Origin: Rikenellaceae bacterium
Lineage (GTDB): Bacteria; Bacteroidota; Bacteroidia; Bacteroidales; UBA932
Length of the DNA: 58,918 nucleotides
NCBI GenBank assembly: GCA_900771005.1
Contig: CAAGMI010000136.1
Span: 1-58,918 of the forward strand
Reading direction: 5' to 3'
Position numbers and translations under genes: made by a program. Positions 17,876-26,580 of this stretch are shown one piece after another. A model generated the notes under the pieces. It worked only from the letters and a program-made list of their open reading frames with translations, had not been told where the DNA came from and made no database searches. Positions within the stretch are counted from its first letter, which is position 1; each line of letters begins with the position of its first letter.

Positions 17876-18708
17876 AAAGGATAGCAGCTGTCACGATGGT
17901 GCGTAACGATGATTTCTACCTGCGGAAGTGGGTGGAATATTATGGTGCGCAGTTGGGTCGTGAGAATCTGTATATCTACTTTGACGGTATTGACCAGAAG
18001 ATCGCTGACTTCTGCAAGGGTACAAATGCTTTTCTCCATGAAAAGATAGGCAGTCAGGTGGTGTCTGCGGAGAAAGGCCGTCTCAGATTCCTTTCAGGGG
18101 AGGCGGCGAAACTGCTGGCCGGCGGGTATGACCTCGTGATAGGCGTGGATGCCGACGAGTTCATAGTCGTCGATCCTAAACTTGGGAAAAGTCTTCAGGA
18201 GTATCTGGACAGGGTGACAATAAATACCAGTCTTTCGGCACTCGGCCTGGATTTCGGACAGAAATTGGGAGAAGAAGGGGATATTACGGATGACAAACCT
18301 TTCCTTGAGCAGCGCCACTATGCCCAGATCGGTACCAGATATACGAAGCCTTCCATCGTGGCCGAGCCGTGTGTGTGGGGGTCCGGTTTCCATAGGATAA
18401 AAGGGCATAACTTCCACATCGGGCGTGACCTGTATCTTCTTCATTTCGGGTATTTTGACCGCAAACGTATAGAAGAACGTTTCAAGGACAGTGACAGGAT
18501 AAGCCAGGGCTGGGAATCCCATATCAGGAAACGCTCGCGCACGATACGTTACGTGAGTGCCCTGAAAGCCAGGGACTTCGACCGTTGGACGAGTTTCGCA
18601 CGGGTGTGCCAGTCTGTATTCAGACCGCCTTATGCCCTGAACAAGCCTTCAATGCTGGAACTCAAGATCGTTGTCCGCATCCCTGAAAGGTTCAGGAATA
18701 TTGTCTAG
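17872..18708 (+). CDS. Glycosyltransferase, Glyco_tranf_2_4-like
   Basis: 278 residues. It begins RIAAVTMVRNDDFYLRKWVE, the start typical of the GT2-like Glyco_tranf_2_4/GT92-type family, where an N-terminal GT-A fold binds a nucleotide sugar. The metal-binding motif is VDADEF in a GVDADEFIVVDP segment. No signal peptide or clear membrane helix is seen, so it should act at the cytoplasmic face of the membrane. It overlaps uvrA by four bases and is two bases from the next transferase. The sugar and acceptor are unknown; UDP-glucuronate made by the upstream Ugd is a natural candidate in the pathway. Confidence 0.82.
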   Translation: MKRIAAVTMVRNDDFYLRKWVEYYGAQLGRENLYIYFDGIDQKIADFCKGTNAFLHEKIGSQVVSAEKGRLRFLSGEAAKLLAGGYDLVIGVDADEFIVVDPKLGKSLQEYLDRVTINTSLSALGLDFGQKLGEEGDITDDKPFLEQRHYAQIGTRYTKPSIVAEPCVWGSGFHRIKGHNFHIGRDLYLLHFGYFDRKRIEERFKDSDRISQGWESHIRKRSRTIRYVSALKARDFDRWTSFARVCQSVFRPPYALNKPSMLELKIVVRIPERFRNIV

Positions 18709-18710
18709 AG

Positions 18711-19559
18711 ATGAAACACGCGATCCTGATACTTGCCCACAAGAATTTTTTCCGCCTCAAGAAACTGGTGGAATATCTGGACGATCCGGACAATGACATC
18801 TATGTTCACGTGGACAGTTCCGCAGTGGATTTTGACAAGTCATACTTTGACGGGGCCTGCAAATTTTCCCGCCTGTTTTTCGTGGAGCCGAGGATTAAGG
18901 TCAACTGGGGTGGATACAGCGGGGTGCGCGCCGAGCTCAGCCTTCTGGAATGTGCCGTATCTACTGATGACTACGGGTATCTGCACCTGCTTTCAGGCAG
19001 TGACCTTCCGATAAAGTCACAGAAATTCATACATAACTTTTTCGAGGATAATTCCGGGCTGGAATTTGTCGAATCTCACGACATGACCGGGCATACTCTG
19101 ATGAGATGCAGGTATTATACCCTGTTCCCGGAACATTCCGGATTCCCTCCCGCCCAGTTCGCGAACAATGTGTTCAAGTGGTTGCTCCGCCTGTGCCGCA
19201 TCCCGATGAACCGTGACGTTGACTTCAAGGGAGGGGCGAATTGGTTCAGCATAACCGGAGGTTTTGCATCCTATGTCTGTTCGCAGAAAGATTGGGTGGA
19301 AAAGACTTTCAGACATGCTTGCATGTGTGACGAAGCGTTTTTACAGACACTTCTGGCGCGTTCTCCCTTCGCCGCAAACTGCGCTGGCAGGAATATGAGA
19401 TATGTTGACTGGAGCAGGCGTGAGAACGGGCACAGGCATCCTCATACGTTCACTATGGAGGACTGGAACAGCCTGAAGGATAGCGGATGTCTGTTTGCGA
19501 GGAAGTTTGACGATGCTGTGGATGCAGCTGTAATGGACAGAATCACAGAGATATGGTAA
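18711..19559 (+). CDS. GT14-like (core-2/I-branching family) glycosyltransferase
   Basis: 282 residues. Opening residues HAILILAHKNFFRLKKLVEY, then IYVHVDSSA, VNWGGYSGVRAELSLL, YLHLLSGSDLPIKS and GGANWFSIT follow the beta-1,6-N-acetylglucosaminyltransferase/xylosyltransferase (Branch, PF02485) pattern. LSGSDLPI is the family's most recognisable block. Bacterial members build capsule and LPS side chains. The start follows the previous stop by two bases, and the end overlaps the next gene by seven bases, so translation is coupled. Confidence 0.87.
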   Translation: MKHAILILAHKNFFRLKKLVEYLDDPDNDIYVHVDSSAVDFDKSYFDGACKFSRLFFVEPRIKVNWGGYSGVRAELSLLECAVSTDDYGYLHLLSGSDLPIKSQKFIHNFFEDNSGLEFVESHDMTGHTLMRCRYYTLFPEHSGFPPAQFANNVFKWLLRLCRIPMNRDVDFKGGANWFSITGGFASYVCSQKDWVEKTFRHACMCDEAFLQTLLARSPFAANCAGRNMRYVDWSRRENGHRHPHTFTMEDWNSLKDSGCLFARKFDDAVDAAVMDRITEIW

Positions 19560-20296
19560 AGGTGGTTTCGATAGTCAGGGACAGAGGGATGTACGACAGG
19601 TGCGTCTCTTCCAATCCTGCATTCCGCGGGTGTGAACTCTGCCCGATCGACAATACTGTGGAGAACCGTCCAATCACTTTGCTGTACAACCGTTTCCTTG
19701 ATGATTTGGCAGGGGACTGCTGGATCTGTTTCTGTCACGAGGACTGGATGCCTCATACGGATATTGCAAGCCTGGTCGAGACATTTGACAAGTCGTGTCT
19801 GTATGGACCTGTCGGGGTGTTTGTCGAGGAGAGGAACAGTGTCGACGTAATAGTGCCGCGCGGGAGCGTGAGCCAGACGAGGAAGGACGGGTCGCGACAG
19901 ATCACCATTACCGGCAAGGATGTGGAGGGACGTGTTGACACTTTTGACTGCCAGTGCTTCTTCGTACATTCTTCGGTGGTGTCAAAGTTCGGACTTCGTT
20001 TTGACGAAGCGCTGACATTCGATATGTACGTCGAGGATTTTTGCGTCTCGGCGTATGAAAGATACGGAATAGAGTCAAGAACCGTCAGGATAGATTGTAC
20101 GCATTTCTCTGCAGGGAAACTGTCGGAGAGGTTTTATGATTCACTGGCGTATGTACGCGGAAAATATGCCGTCTCCAAAAAACGTTATGCCACGATAGTA
20201 GGGCACCTGAATACGTTTGGTGGGGACAGCGCCAAAACGGTGTTCAAATGGAAGAGGATACCTTGGGTTAAATTAAGATACAGGATTGCAAAATGA
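19553..20296 (+). CDS. Glycosyltransferase, Glyco_tranf_2_5-like
   Basis: 247 residues. The order MVKVVSIVRD, RCVSSNPAF, LLYNRFLDDLAGDCWICFCHEDW and GPVGVF resembles the PF13712-type glycosyltransferase-like family. HEDW takes the place of a DxD-type metal site. No membrane helix is evident. It overlaps both neighbours by four to seven bases within the ugd operon. Donor and acceptor are not predictable from sequence. Confidence 0.72.
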   Translation: MVKVVSIVRDRGMYDRCVSSNPAFRGCELCPIDNTVENRPITLLYNRFLDDLAGDCWICFCHEDWMPHTDIASLVETFDKSCLYGPVGVFVEERNSVDVIVPRGSVSQTRKDGSRQITITGKDVEGRVDTFDCQCFFVHSSVVSKFGLRFDEALTFDMYVEDFCVSAYERYGIESRTVRIDCTHFSAGKLSERFYDSLAYVRGKYAVSKKRYATIVGHLNTFGGDSAKTVFKWKRIPWVKLRYRIAK

Positions 20297-20988
20297 ACGG
20301 ATCGATTCTTTGCTGCATATTCAACCACAACTCCAATGACAAGGCGATAGAATGGTATCAAAGACTTCACAATGACTTTGATACCGTCATCCTTGACAGC
20401 GGAAGCTGCCCTGCGTGCAGTCATGAGGCTGCAGTGAACCTGCCCAATATATTTTATTCGGGGCTGTTCAACGAAGCATTTTCCCTCGCTCTGAAAAAAG
20501 GTTGCAAATGGCTTATGATAGTCACCAGCGATATAGAGATAGATGATTCGAATGCGGCGAAACTTGTGTCGGCGATGAATGAAATTTCCGGTTCAACGAA
20601 CGTTGCGCTTTATCAGCCAAGCTGCAGATGGTCTTTGAAGGGAAGGGCCCTGTATCAGAGCGTGTGCCATTTTACGGGAAGGATGAGACCCGTCAATTTC
20701 CAGGAAGGCTGGTTCCATATGGTCAGGACTGATATCCTTTCAGATGTATTTCCTGTGGACTGCAGTGTGAACAGACTTGGCTGGGGTATAGATCTGGCCC
20801 TTTCCCACATCGCAAGGATACGTCATATGCTCGTGCTTGTGGATGACCGGGTGAAAGTGCTGCATCCGAGGGGTACCGGATATAACAAGGAAGAAGCGCT
20901 TTCCCAGATGCGGGCCTGGCACGCGACCATACCGGGATATACTTCTCCCCGACATTTCAGACCTTTGAGGGAGAAAATCCGCTTCTGA
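20293..20988 (+). CDS. Putative GT2-type glycosyltransferase
   Basis: 231 residues. It starts GSILCCIFNHNSNDKAIEWY, has DTVILDSGS and then WLMIVTSDIEIDD, in which SDIEID is a plausible metal and nucleotide-sugar site, and continues as a small GT-A fold. The family resemblance is weaker than for the three genes before it. It is the last gene of the ugd operon (four-base overlap with the previous one) and converges on the fimbrial lipoprotein gene with 15 bases between them. Confidence 0.68.
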   Translation: MNGSILCCIFNHNSNDKAIEWYQRLHNDFDTVILDSGSCPACSHEAAVNLPNIFYSGLFNEAFSLALKKGCKWLMIVTSDIEIDDSNAAKLVSAMNEISGSTNVALYQPSCRWSLKGRALYQSVCHFTGRMRPVNFQEGWFHMVRTDILSDVFPVDCSVNRLGWGIDLALSHIARIRHMLVLVDDRVKVLHPRGTGYNKEEALSQMRAWHATIPGYTSPRHFRPLREKIRF

Positions 20989-21003
20989 TCCCAACCTGAA
21001 CTC

Positions 21004-21936
21004 TCAGAAAATTTTGAAGCTGCAGTCTTTTTCCGAATTGACAGTCAGTTCCACCGTATGGGTGCAGGCTCTTGTCAGGGCCGGAAGCTCCGTGCTGAAT
21101 CTGCAAGTCTTTCCCCTTATCTCACATTCCAGGACAAAACTTGTCCTGGGTGTCCCGATAGTGCTCTCCTGCGAGTCGTTGGGGTAGCAATAGAGATGGG
21201 AGTCAGGATATTGCGTCAAAAGCCCGACATCGCAGGGGAGAGGCACTTCGGGTGTCTTTCCGATGAATTCCGATGGGCGGAAACCTGTCTCCCGGAAGAG
21301 TTCGGCACTCTTGCATGCACTCTCCAGGTAACAGCGTGGGTCCTCAAGTCTTGTGTATCCACTCAGGTTATTGCTCACTTCCGACAAAATTATCGTACAA
21401 AGGAGCGGCCGCAGCTCTATCTCACATTTTTCACCGGCTGTAAAAACAGTCATTCCCGACATGACCGGCCGCTCCGGATTATCGTCTTCGTAGTCTATCG
21501 TCATCAATTCCAGCGTTTCATAGGACTCAAGCTTGCTTGCGTCGGGGCGTTTCCCGAGATTGGCCGCCGCGACTGCTACCTTTCCTCCCGGTGACAGCGC
21601 CAATGTGTCAGTTCCGGTTTTCCCCGTAGAGTCCCTGTATGGGAGTCTGACGTGGTATTCCAATTTTCTGATCTCTTCATCCCGGTATATGAATATGTCC
21701 AGAGAATCAACCTCTATCTCCTTTCCTGCGTTGAACGCTATCGGGGAGTACCGGATATCATCCGTTTTGAATATGTCTTCCATAATGCTGCAAGACACCA
21801 AAAAGGCCGGTGTTGTCAGTTGCACAGCAAGTAGTAAGAAGAAGATAAGTAGTTTATGAGGCAGAATGCCTCCCGGCGAATGCCGTGAGAAGATATTGAT
21901 CCGGCCTTCCGGACGTCTTGTCGTTTTTTGTTTCAT
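21004..21936 (-). CDS. FimB/Mfa2-like fimbrial anchor lipoprotein
   Basis: 310 residues. A 30-residue polar extension precedes a hydrophobic stretch and the lipobox FLVSC (Cys49). After it, SLDIFIYRDEEI, GGKVAVAAANLGKRP and SETKxxP-like beta-rich repeats match the FimB/Mfa2 family, which caps or anchors Bacteroidota type V-like fimbriae in the outer membrane. The long N-terminus may mean that the real start lies further in (ATG codons are few), but a -7 box, TACATTTG, four bases upstream supports the ATG at 21936. No major fimbrillin gene is nearby, so it may be an orphan or act with genes elsewhere. Confidence 0.7.
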   Translation of the reverse strand: MKQKTTRRPEGRINIFSRHSPGGILPHKLLIFFLLLAVQLTTPAFLVSCSIMEDIFKTDDIRYSPIAFNAGKEIEVDSLDIFIYRDEEIRKLEYHVRLPYRDSTGKTGTDTLALSPGGKVAVAAANLGKRPDASKLESYETLELMTIDYEDDNPERPVMSGMTVFTAGEKCEIELRPLLCTIILSEVSNNLSGYTRLEDPRCYLESACKSAELFRETGFRPSEFIGKTPEVPLPCDVGLLTQYPDSHLYCYPNDSQESTIGTPRTSFVLECEIRGKTCRFSTELPALTRACTHTVELTVNSEKDCSFKIF

Positions 21937-21940
21937 GGCG

Positions 21941-21972
21941 CAAATGTATCCGGCGGGTGAAGATCCTGCAAG
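21941..21972 (-). promoter_or_regulatory. Promoter of the fimbrial lipoprotein gene
   Basis: On the minus strand, CTTG (21972-21969), a 20-base spacer and TACATTTG (21948-21941). The -7 box is exact and ends four bases before the ATG, implying an essentially leaderless transcript. Confidence 0.6.
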
Positions 21973-22023
21973 AAACAGAAAGAAACGTATTGCAGGTTTA
22001 TACGTTTTTATATGTCCCCCCGT

Positions 22024-22055
22024 TTTGTTTTTGTATGATAAAAATTATACTTTTG
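22024..22055 (+). promoter_or_regulatory. Promoter of the TetR-efflux operon
   Basis: TTTG (22024-22027), a 20-base spacer and TACTTTTG (22048-22055) are exact matches to both boxes. The leader to the TetR ATG is about 45 bases and holds an inverted repeat. Confidence 0.78.
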
Positions 22056-22061
22056 CAGTTG

Positions 22062-22077
22062 TTAACAATGCTGTTAA
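22062..22077. promoter_or_regulatory. Candidate TetR operator (inverted repeat)
   Basis: TTAACA-ATGC-TGTTAA is a perfect inverted repeat seven bases after the -7 box. A third half site, TGTTAA, lies at 22085-22090. The place and symmetry suit autorepression by the TetR protein encoded directly downstream. Confidence 0.5.
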
Positions 22078-22104
22078 ACCATACTGTTAATATATTGACC
22101 GCTT

Positions 22105-22719
22105 ATGCAGAAGAAACTTAACAAGGAGCAGGAAATCCTAAGTGCTGCAGAGAAACTTTTTGCACAGAAAGGTTTCAAGAATGCAACGACAACGCTTATA
22201 GCCGCGCAGGCAGGTGTGACCCATGCGATGCTGCACTACTATTTCAGGACGAAGGACCAGATATTCCTGAAAGTCTTCGATTCGTATGTGGAGGAAGTGA
22301 GGACAAGCCTCAAATCAATAATGGTTCCGGATGTCTATGACGATGAAATAGTGGGGAAGGTCACGGAGATCTGTTTCGACTTGTTCAATACCCATCGTGG
22401 CCAGATGGCGCTGTTCCTGGAAGTTGCGAAGGACAGGCCCGACTTGCTGGAAACGTACGTCTCGGACTCGGGACGCTATCTCGGAAGTTCTCTTGCCGCT
22501 CATAGGGAAAGGATAGAGAGGGCCGTGCAGGAAGGACGGATAAGGGAAATATCATTCTCCGACCTGATAATCGATATAATAAGTGTCTGTGCCGCGTCCC
22601 TGTTCTTCGATCCGGTACTGTCCAATATGCTCAGGATGAACGATAAGGATAGAAATGAGTTCCTGGATAGAAGAAAGAAGGAAGCAGTGGCGCTTATTAT
22701 GGGCCGCCTGAAAAAATAA
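22105..22719 (+). CDS. TetR/AcrR-family transcriptional regulator
   Basis: 204 residues. The N-terminal TetR helix-turn-helix (about 8-55) reads AEKLFAQKGFKNATTTLIAA, AGVTHAMLHYYF and KDQIFLKVF. The C-terminal ligand-binding region is all-helical and divergent. It is the first gene of an efflux operon, analogous to YbiH/CecR upstream of YbhGFSR in enterobacteria. It probably represses its own operon through the inverted repeat at 22062-22077 and releases it when it binds a transported compound. The inducer is unknown. Confidence 0.92.
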   Translation: MQKKLNKEQEILSAAEKLFAQKGFKNATTTLIAAQAGVTHAMLHYYFRTKDQIFLKVFDSYVEEVRTSLKSIMVPDVYDDEIVGKVTEICFDLFNTHRGQMALFLEVAKDRPDLLETYVSDSGRYLGSSLAAHRERIERAVQEGRIREISFSDLIIDIISVCAASLFFDPVLSNMLRMNDKDRNEFLDRRKKEAVALIMGRLKK

Positions 22720-22737
22720 TCGAACTGATTGCTTGAT

Positions 22738-24009
22738 ATGAAGAAGTTATTTGTATTGCTGCTCTCTGTTGTGCTTTGGGGGTTGACTCAGCAGGCTTTC
22801 TGCCAGGTTGACATAGACCGTTGTGTGCAGATGGCATATGAAAACTACCCTCAGATAAAGGAGTATGATCTGATAGAGATGTCCAGAAAATATGATCTGA
22901 GCAATGCGTCAATGGTATGGGTGCCTCAGTTGAGCGTTTCCGGGAAGGCGAGCTGGCAGTCTGCGGTTGTGGAGATGCCGTTCGACATTCCTGATTTCAA
23001 GTTCAACATCCCTCACGACCAATACGGTATCACGGCGGACGTTACTCAGCAGATATGGGATGGCGGGGCTTCCTCTGTGAAGCGGAAACTTGTAGATGCC
23101 GGGGCGGAGGTCCAGAGGAAACAGCTGGATGTAACCCTTTACAATATACGGTCAAGGGTGCAGAACATATACCTGAGCATAATACTCATTGACAAACAGA
23201 TTGAACTCAATGATGTGCTTCGGATTAATCTGGGACGCAATCTTGAAGAGGTGAATGCCCTCGTCGAGAACGGTGTCGCCTATGAGTCTGACAGGGATCA
23301 GATCAAGGTGAGCATCCTTTCCTGTGAACAGCAGAAAGTCGCACTGGAAACCGACCGCAAGGCATATGTGCGCATGCTCAGCCTTTTTACTGGAGCGGAA
23401 CTGCAGGATGTTGTCCTGGAGGAACCTGTTTTTGATAGGGAGAGTGCGGGATTTTCCGAGATAAAGCGACCTGAAATAGCCCTTTATGACGCTCAGTCGG
23501 AGCAGGTCAAGCTGCAGCGCAGACAATTGTCAACTGCGATATCTCCCCGCCTGAATCTTAATTTACAGGCAGGGTACGGGAGGCCGGGACTGAACATGCT
23601 TTCAGGAAAGTTCGATCCGTATATGGTAGCCGGTCTGAAGCTGCAGTGGAATTTCGGATCGATATATACCTTGCATAACGACAGGGCAAAATCTGACGCG
23701 GAGGCGGCGAGGATTGAGACTACCAGGCGTACTTTCCTCCTCAATACTTCAATGGAAGCTCTTCAGAAGCGGAGCGAGATCGAGAAGATGGCGGATGTCC
23801 TGTCCAGGGACGGGGAAATCATCAACCTTCGTAAGAGTATACGTGAGGTGGCTGAGCGTCAATATATGGAAGGGGTCATCAAGATGAATGACTATCTGGG
23901 TATGCTGGACGATGAATTCAATGCAAGACTTAATTTCAATGTGCACAACGTTCAGTATGCGATGGCAATTTATGACCTGCAGAATACTTTGGGAACTGAA
24001 AACGAATAA
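22738..24009 (+). CDS. TolC-family outer-membrane efflux protein
   Basis: 423 residues from the ATG at 22738; a TTG nine bases upstream is a less likely start. The signal peptide ends AFCQ-VD. The mature protein opens VDIDRCVQMAYENYPQIKEYD, the typical start of OEP/TolC repeats, and has long heptad-rich helices and two beta-strand regions. It forms the outer-membrane channel of a tripartite pump. It is 18 bases after the TetR gene and six before the HlyD-type gene. Confidence 0.9.
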   Translation: MKKLFVLLLSVVLWGLTQQAFCQVDIDRCVQMAYENYPQIKEYDLIEMSRKYDLSNASMVWVPQLSVSGKASWQSAVVEMPFDIPDFKFNIPHDQYGITADVTQQIWDGGASSVKRKLVDAGAEVQRKQLDVTLYNIRSRVQNIYLSIILIDKQIELNDVLRINLGRNLEEVNALVENGVAYESDRDQIKVSILSCEQQKVALETDRKAYVRMLSLFTGAELQDVVLEEPVFDRESAGFSEIKRPEIALYDAQSEQVKLQRRQLSTAISPRLNLNLQAGYGRPGLNMLSGKFDPYMVAGLKLQWNFGSIYTLHNDRAKSDAEAARIETTRRTFLLNTSMEALQKRSEIEKMADVLSRDGEIINLRKSIREVAERQYMEGVIKMNDYLGMLDDEFNARLNFNVHNVQYAMAIYDLQNTLGTENE

Positions 24010-24015
24010 TGCGAT

Positions 24016-24915
24016 ATGAAAAGACAGACTATTATAACTCTCGCAGTTTTTTCTGCTGCGGCAATTGTGAGCTCCTGCAGAAAGGATATTGATTTTGATG
24101 CGTGCGGGCAGATAGATGCCACTATGGTGACCGTATCGGCGGAAAGCAGCGGCAAGATTCTTTCTCTTGACGTGGAAGAAGGCGATGTGGTAACCTCCGG
24201 GCAGGTGCTTGGCGCCATTGACTCGGTACAGACGAGCCTGCAACTTGTTGAACTGAGGCGACGTATCTCCAGCGCGGAAGCCCGTCTGGTGGATATTCCT
24301 TGCCAGTCGGAGCCGAACTACAATCAGCTGGCGAGTCTCGAGAACGATCTTGCCAGATATACCAAGCTCCTTCAGAACAATGCGGCCACACAGAAGCAGG
24401 TTGATGACCTTAACGATAAGATAGCTGTCCTGAAGGCTCAGATATCGGCGCAGAAGCAGAGTTGGGAGAGAGGCAATGCCGGCGTTCATGCTGAGATCAG
24501 TACTTATGAGGCGCAATTGTCCCAGAAGGAAGACCAGCTTGCCAAATGTCGCATTACAGTGCCTGTCGCCGGAACTGTGCTTGCCAAATATGCGGAAGCG
24601 GGAGAAAGCGTTACTGTGGGCAAACCCCTGTTCAAAATTGCCAATCTTGACAACGTTTTTGTGCGTGCGTATTTTACAACGGAGCAGCTTGCCGGTATGA
24701 AGATAGGCGACCCTGTCACTGTCATACCTGATGACGGCAGTGCGTCTCCAAAGAAGTACGAGGGACGTCTTACCTGGATTTCCGACCAGTCCGAATTCAC
24801 TCCCAAGAATATCCAGACCCGTGACGAACGTGCCGATATGGTCTACGAGGTGAAGATTTCGGTGCCTAATGACGGAACTCTCAGGATAGGTATGTACGCA
24901 TATATAAAGAAATAG
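24016..24915 (+). CDS. HlyD-family membrane fusion lipoprotein
   Basis: 299 residues. The leader ends IVSSC (Cys21), so this adaptor is probably a lipoprotein rather than a helix-anchored protein. A lipoyl/barrel half-motif (SAESSGKILSLDVEEGDVV) begins near residue 40. A coiled-coil hairpin (about 75-165) includes KLLQNNAATQKQVDDLNDK. The second half motif is CRITVPVAGTVLAKYAEAGE, and the beta-barrel follows. It bridges the inner-membrane ABC transporter and TolC, like YbhG. Confidence 0.93.
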   Translation: MKRQTIITLAVFSAAAIVSSCRKDIDFDACGQIDATMVTVSAESSGKILSLDVEEGDVVTSGQVLGAIDSVQTSLQLVELRRRISSAEARLVDIPCQSEPNYNQLASLENDLARYTKLLQNNAATQKQVDDLNDKIAVLKAQISAQKQSWERGNAGVHAEISTYEAQLSQKEDQLAKCRITVPVAGTVLAKYAEAGESVTVGKPLFKIANLDNVFVRAYFTTEQLAGMKIGDPVTVIPDDGSASPKKYEGRLTWISDQSEFTPKNIQTRDERADMVYEVKISVPNDGTLRIGMYAYIKK

Positions 24916-24920
24916 GCGTT

Positions 24921-25832
24921 ATGGGCGATTTGACGGCCATAAAGGTCGAAGGCGTATGTAAGTCCTACAAGGGAATCACCGCCCTTCAGGACATCAGCCT
25001 GGACATAAGGAGCGGAGAAATCTTCGGTCTGATAGGACCTGACGGCGCCGGGAAGACTTCACTGTTCAGAATATTGACGACCTTGACTCTTCCCGATGCC
25101 GGGAAGGCTGCCGTCAACGGGAAGGATGTTGTGGCGGATTATGAGAAGATCCGCAGTACAATAGGCTATATGCCCGGTCATTTCGCGCTTTATCAGGATC
25201 TCAGCGTCGAGGAGAATCTTAAATTCTATGCTACCGTGTTCGGTACCACAGTTGAGGAGAACTATGACAACATCAAGGAAATATATTCCCAGATAGAAAT
25301 GTTCAAGGACCGAAAGGCCGGCAATCTTTCCGGAGGAATGAAGCAGAAACTTGCATTGTGCTGCGCCCTGGTCCACAAGCCGGAGGTCCTGTTCCTGGAT
25401 GAACCGACAACGGGTGTGGATGCCGTGAGCCGCAAGGAATTCTGGGCAATGCTTGCCAGGATAAAGGCTTCGGGAGTCACCATTATGGTGTCTACGCCGT
25501 ATATGGACGAGGCCAGTCTCTGTGACCGCATAGCATTGATACTCAACGGTAAAATAATAGACAGGGGGACTCCGGGAGAAATAGTGTCCCGTTACCCGGA
25601 TACGCTTTATGCAGTCAAGGGCGAGAATATGTTCCGGATACTCAATGTGCTGCGTCAGCTTGACGGAGTACTGGGGTGCAGTTCTTTCGGTTGCGAGTGC
25701 CATGTATCCGTGTCCCAGGACGGGCCGGACGGCGGCGCTCTCGGAGCCGCGCTGGAGGCGTCGGGTCTTCACGGATGCACAGTAGAGAGGATAAGGCCCG
25801 GCATAGAGGATTGTTTCATCAAGCTCTCGTAG
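24921..25832 (+). CDS. ABC transporter ATPase (YbhF N-half-like)
   Basis: 303 residues. Walker A is GPDGAGKTS, the signature LSGGMKQKL, and Walker B VLFLDEPTTGVD, followed by a C-terminal extension (about 225-303) of the DrrA/CcmA type. It powers the two ABC-2 permeases encoded downstream. A second, unlike ATPase follows after one base. In E. coli, YbhF carries both halves in one chain; here they are separate genes. Confidence 0.95.
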   Translation: MGDLTAIKVEGVCKSYKGITALQDISLDIRSGEIFGLIGPDGAGKTSLFRILTTLTLPDAGKAAVNGKDVVADYEKIRSTIGYMPGHFALYQDLSVEENLKFYATVFGTTVEENYDNIKEIYSQIEMFKDRKAGNLSGGMKQKLALCCALVHKPEVLFLDEPTTGVDAVSRKEFWAMLARIKASGVTIMVSTPYMDEASLCDRIALILNGKIIDRGTPGEIVSRYPDTLYAVKGENMFRILNVLRQLDGVLGCSSFGCECHVSVSQDGPDGGALGAALEASGLHGCTVERIRPGIEDCFIKLS

Positions 25833-25833
25833 T

Positions 25834-26580
25834 ATGGATAGGAGTGAAAAGACTGTAGTCATTAAGGACCTGGTCAAAAAGTTCGGGGACTTCACGGCGG
25901 TTGACAACATCTCCTTCGAGGTGTACAAAGGGGAGATCTTCGGCTTCCTCGGTGCCAACGGGGCGGGGAAAACCACAGCTATGCGAATCCTTTGCGGATT
26001 GAGCCGGCCGACATCGGGAGAAGGTTCCGTGGCCGGATACAGCATAAGGAACGAGCAGGAGAAGATAAAGAGACATATAGGATATATGAGTCAGAAGTTC
26101 TCCCTTTATCCTGATCTCAAGGTTTGGGAGAACATTGAACTTTTCGGAGGTATTTATGGTTTGACGGACAAACAGATAGCGCAAAAGACGGATTTGATGC
26201 TCAAGGCGCTTTCGATGGAGAATGTCAGGAATATGTTCGTCCGCGACATGCCGCTCGGCTGGAAACAGAAACTGGCCTTCAGCATTGCCATGGTGCATGA
26301 TCCTCAGATAGTTTTCCTGGATGAACCTACCGGTGGAGTTGACCCGGTTACAAGGCGCAATTTCTGGGAACTCATCTATGAAGCCGCATCCAGGGGTGTG
26401 ACGGTGTTTGTCACGACTCATTATATGGACGAGGCTGAATATTGCGACAGGGTGTCCGTGATGGTGGACGGAAGGGTGGAGGCCCTGGGGTCCCCCGCTC
26501 AGTTGAAGAGTGAATACGGGGCATCTGATATGGACGGAGTCTTTACAAAAATAGCCGGCAGGGCCGAGAGGGGAGAATGA
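25834..26580 (+). CDS. ABC transporter ATPase (YbhF C-half-like) with altered signature
   Basis: 248 residues. Walker A is GANGAGKTT and Walker B is IVFLDEPTGGVD. The signature motif is MPLGWKQKL instead of LSGGQ. The same kind of change (PLGxKQ) is known in the second half of YbhF-type ATPases, so it probably forms one asymmetric ATPase dimer with the previous gene product. It overlaps the first permease gene by four bases (ATGA). Confidence 0.94.
   Translation: MDRSEKTVVIKDLVKKFGDFTAVDNISFEVYKGEIFGFLGANGAGKTTAMRILCGLSRPTSGEGSVAGYSIRNEQEKIKRHIGYMSQKFSLYPDLKVWENIELFGGIYGLTDKQIAQKTDLMLKALSMENVRNMFVRDMPLGWKQKLAFSIAMVHDPQIVFLDEPTGGVDPVTRRNFWELIYEAASRGVTVFVTTHYMDEAEYCDRVSVMVDGRVEALGSPAQLKSEYGASDMDGVFTKIAGRAERGE

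Noticed and set aside
25059..26045. 328-residue minus-strand frame across the two ABC ATPases
   Set aside because: Antisense to two ATPases with complete Walker motifs; no independent evidence.
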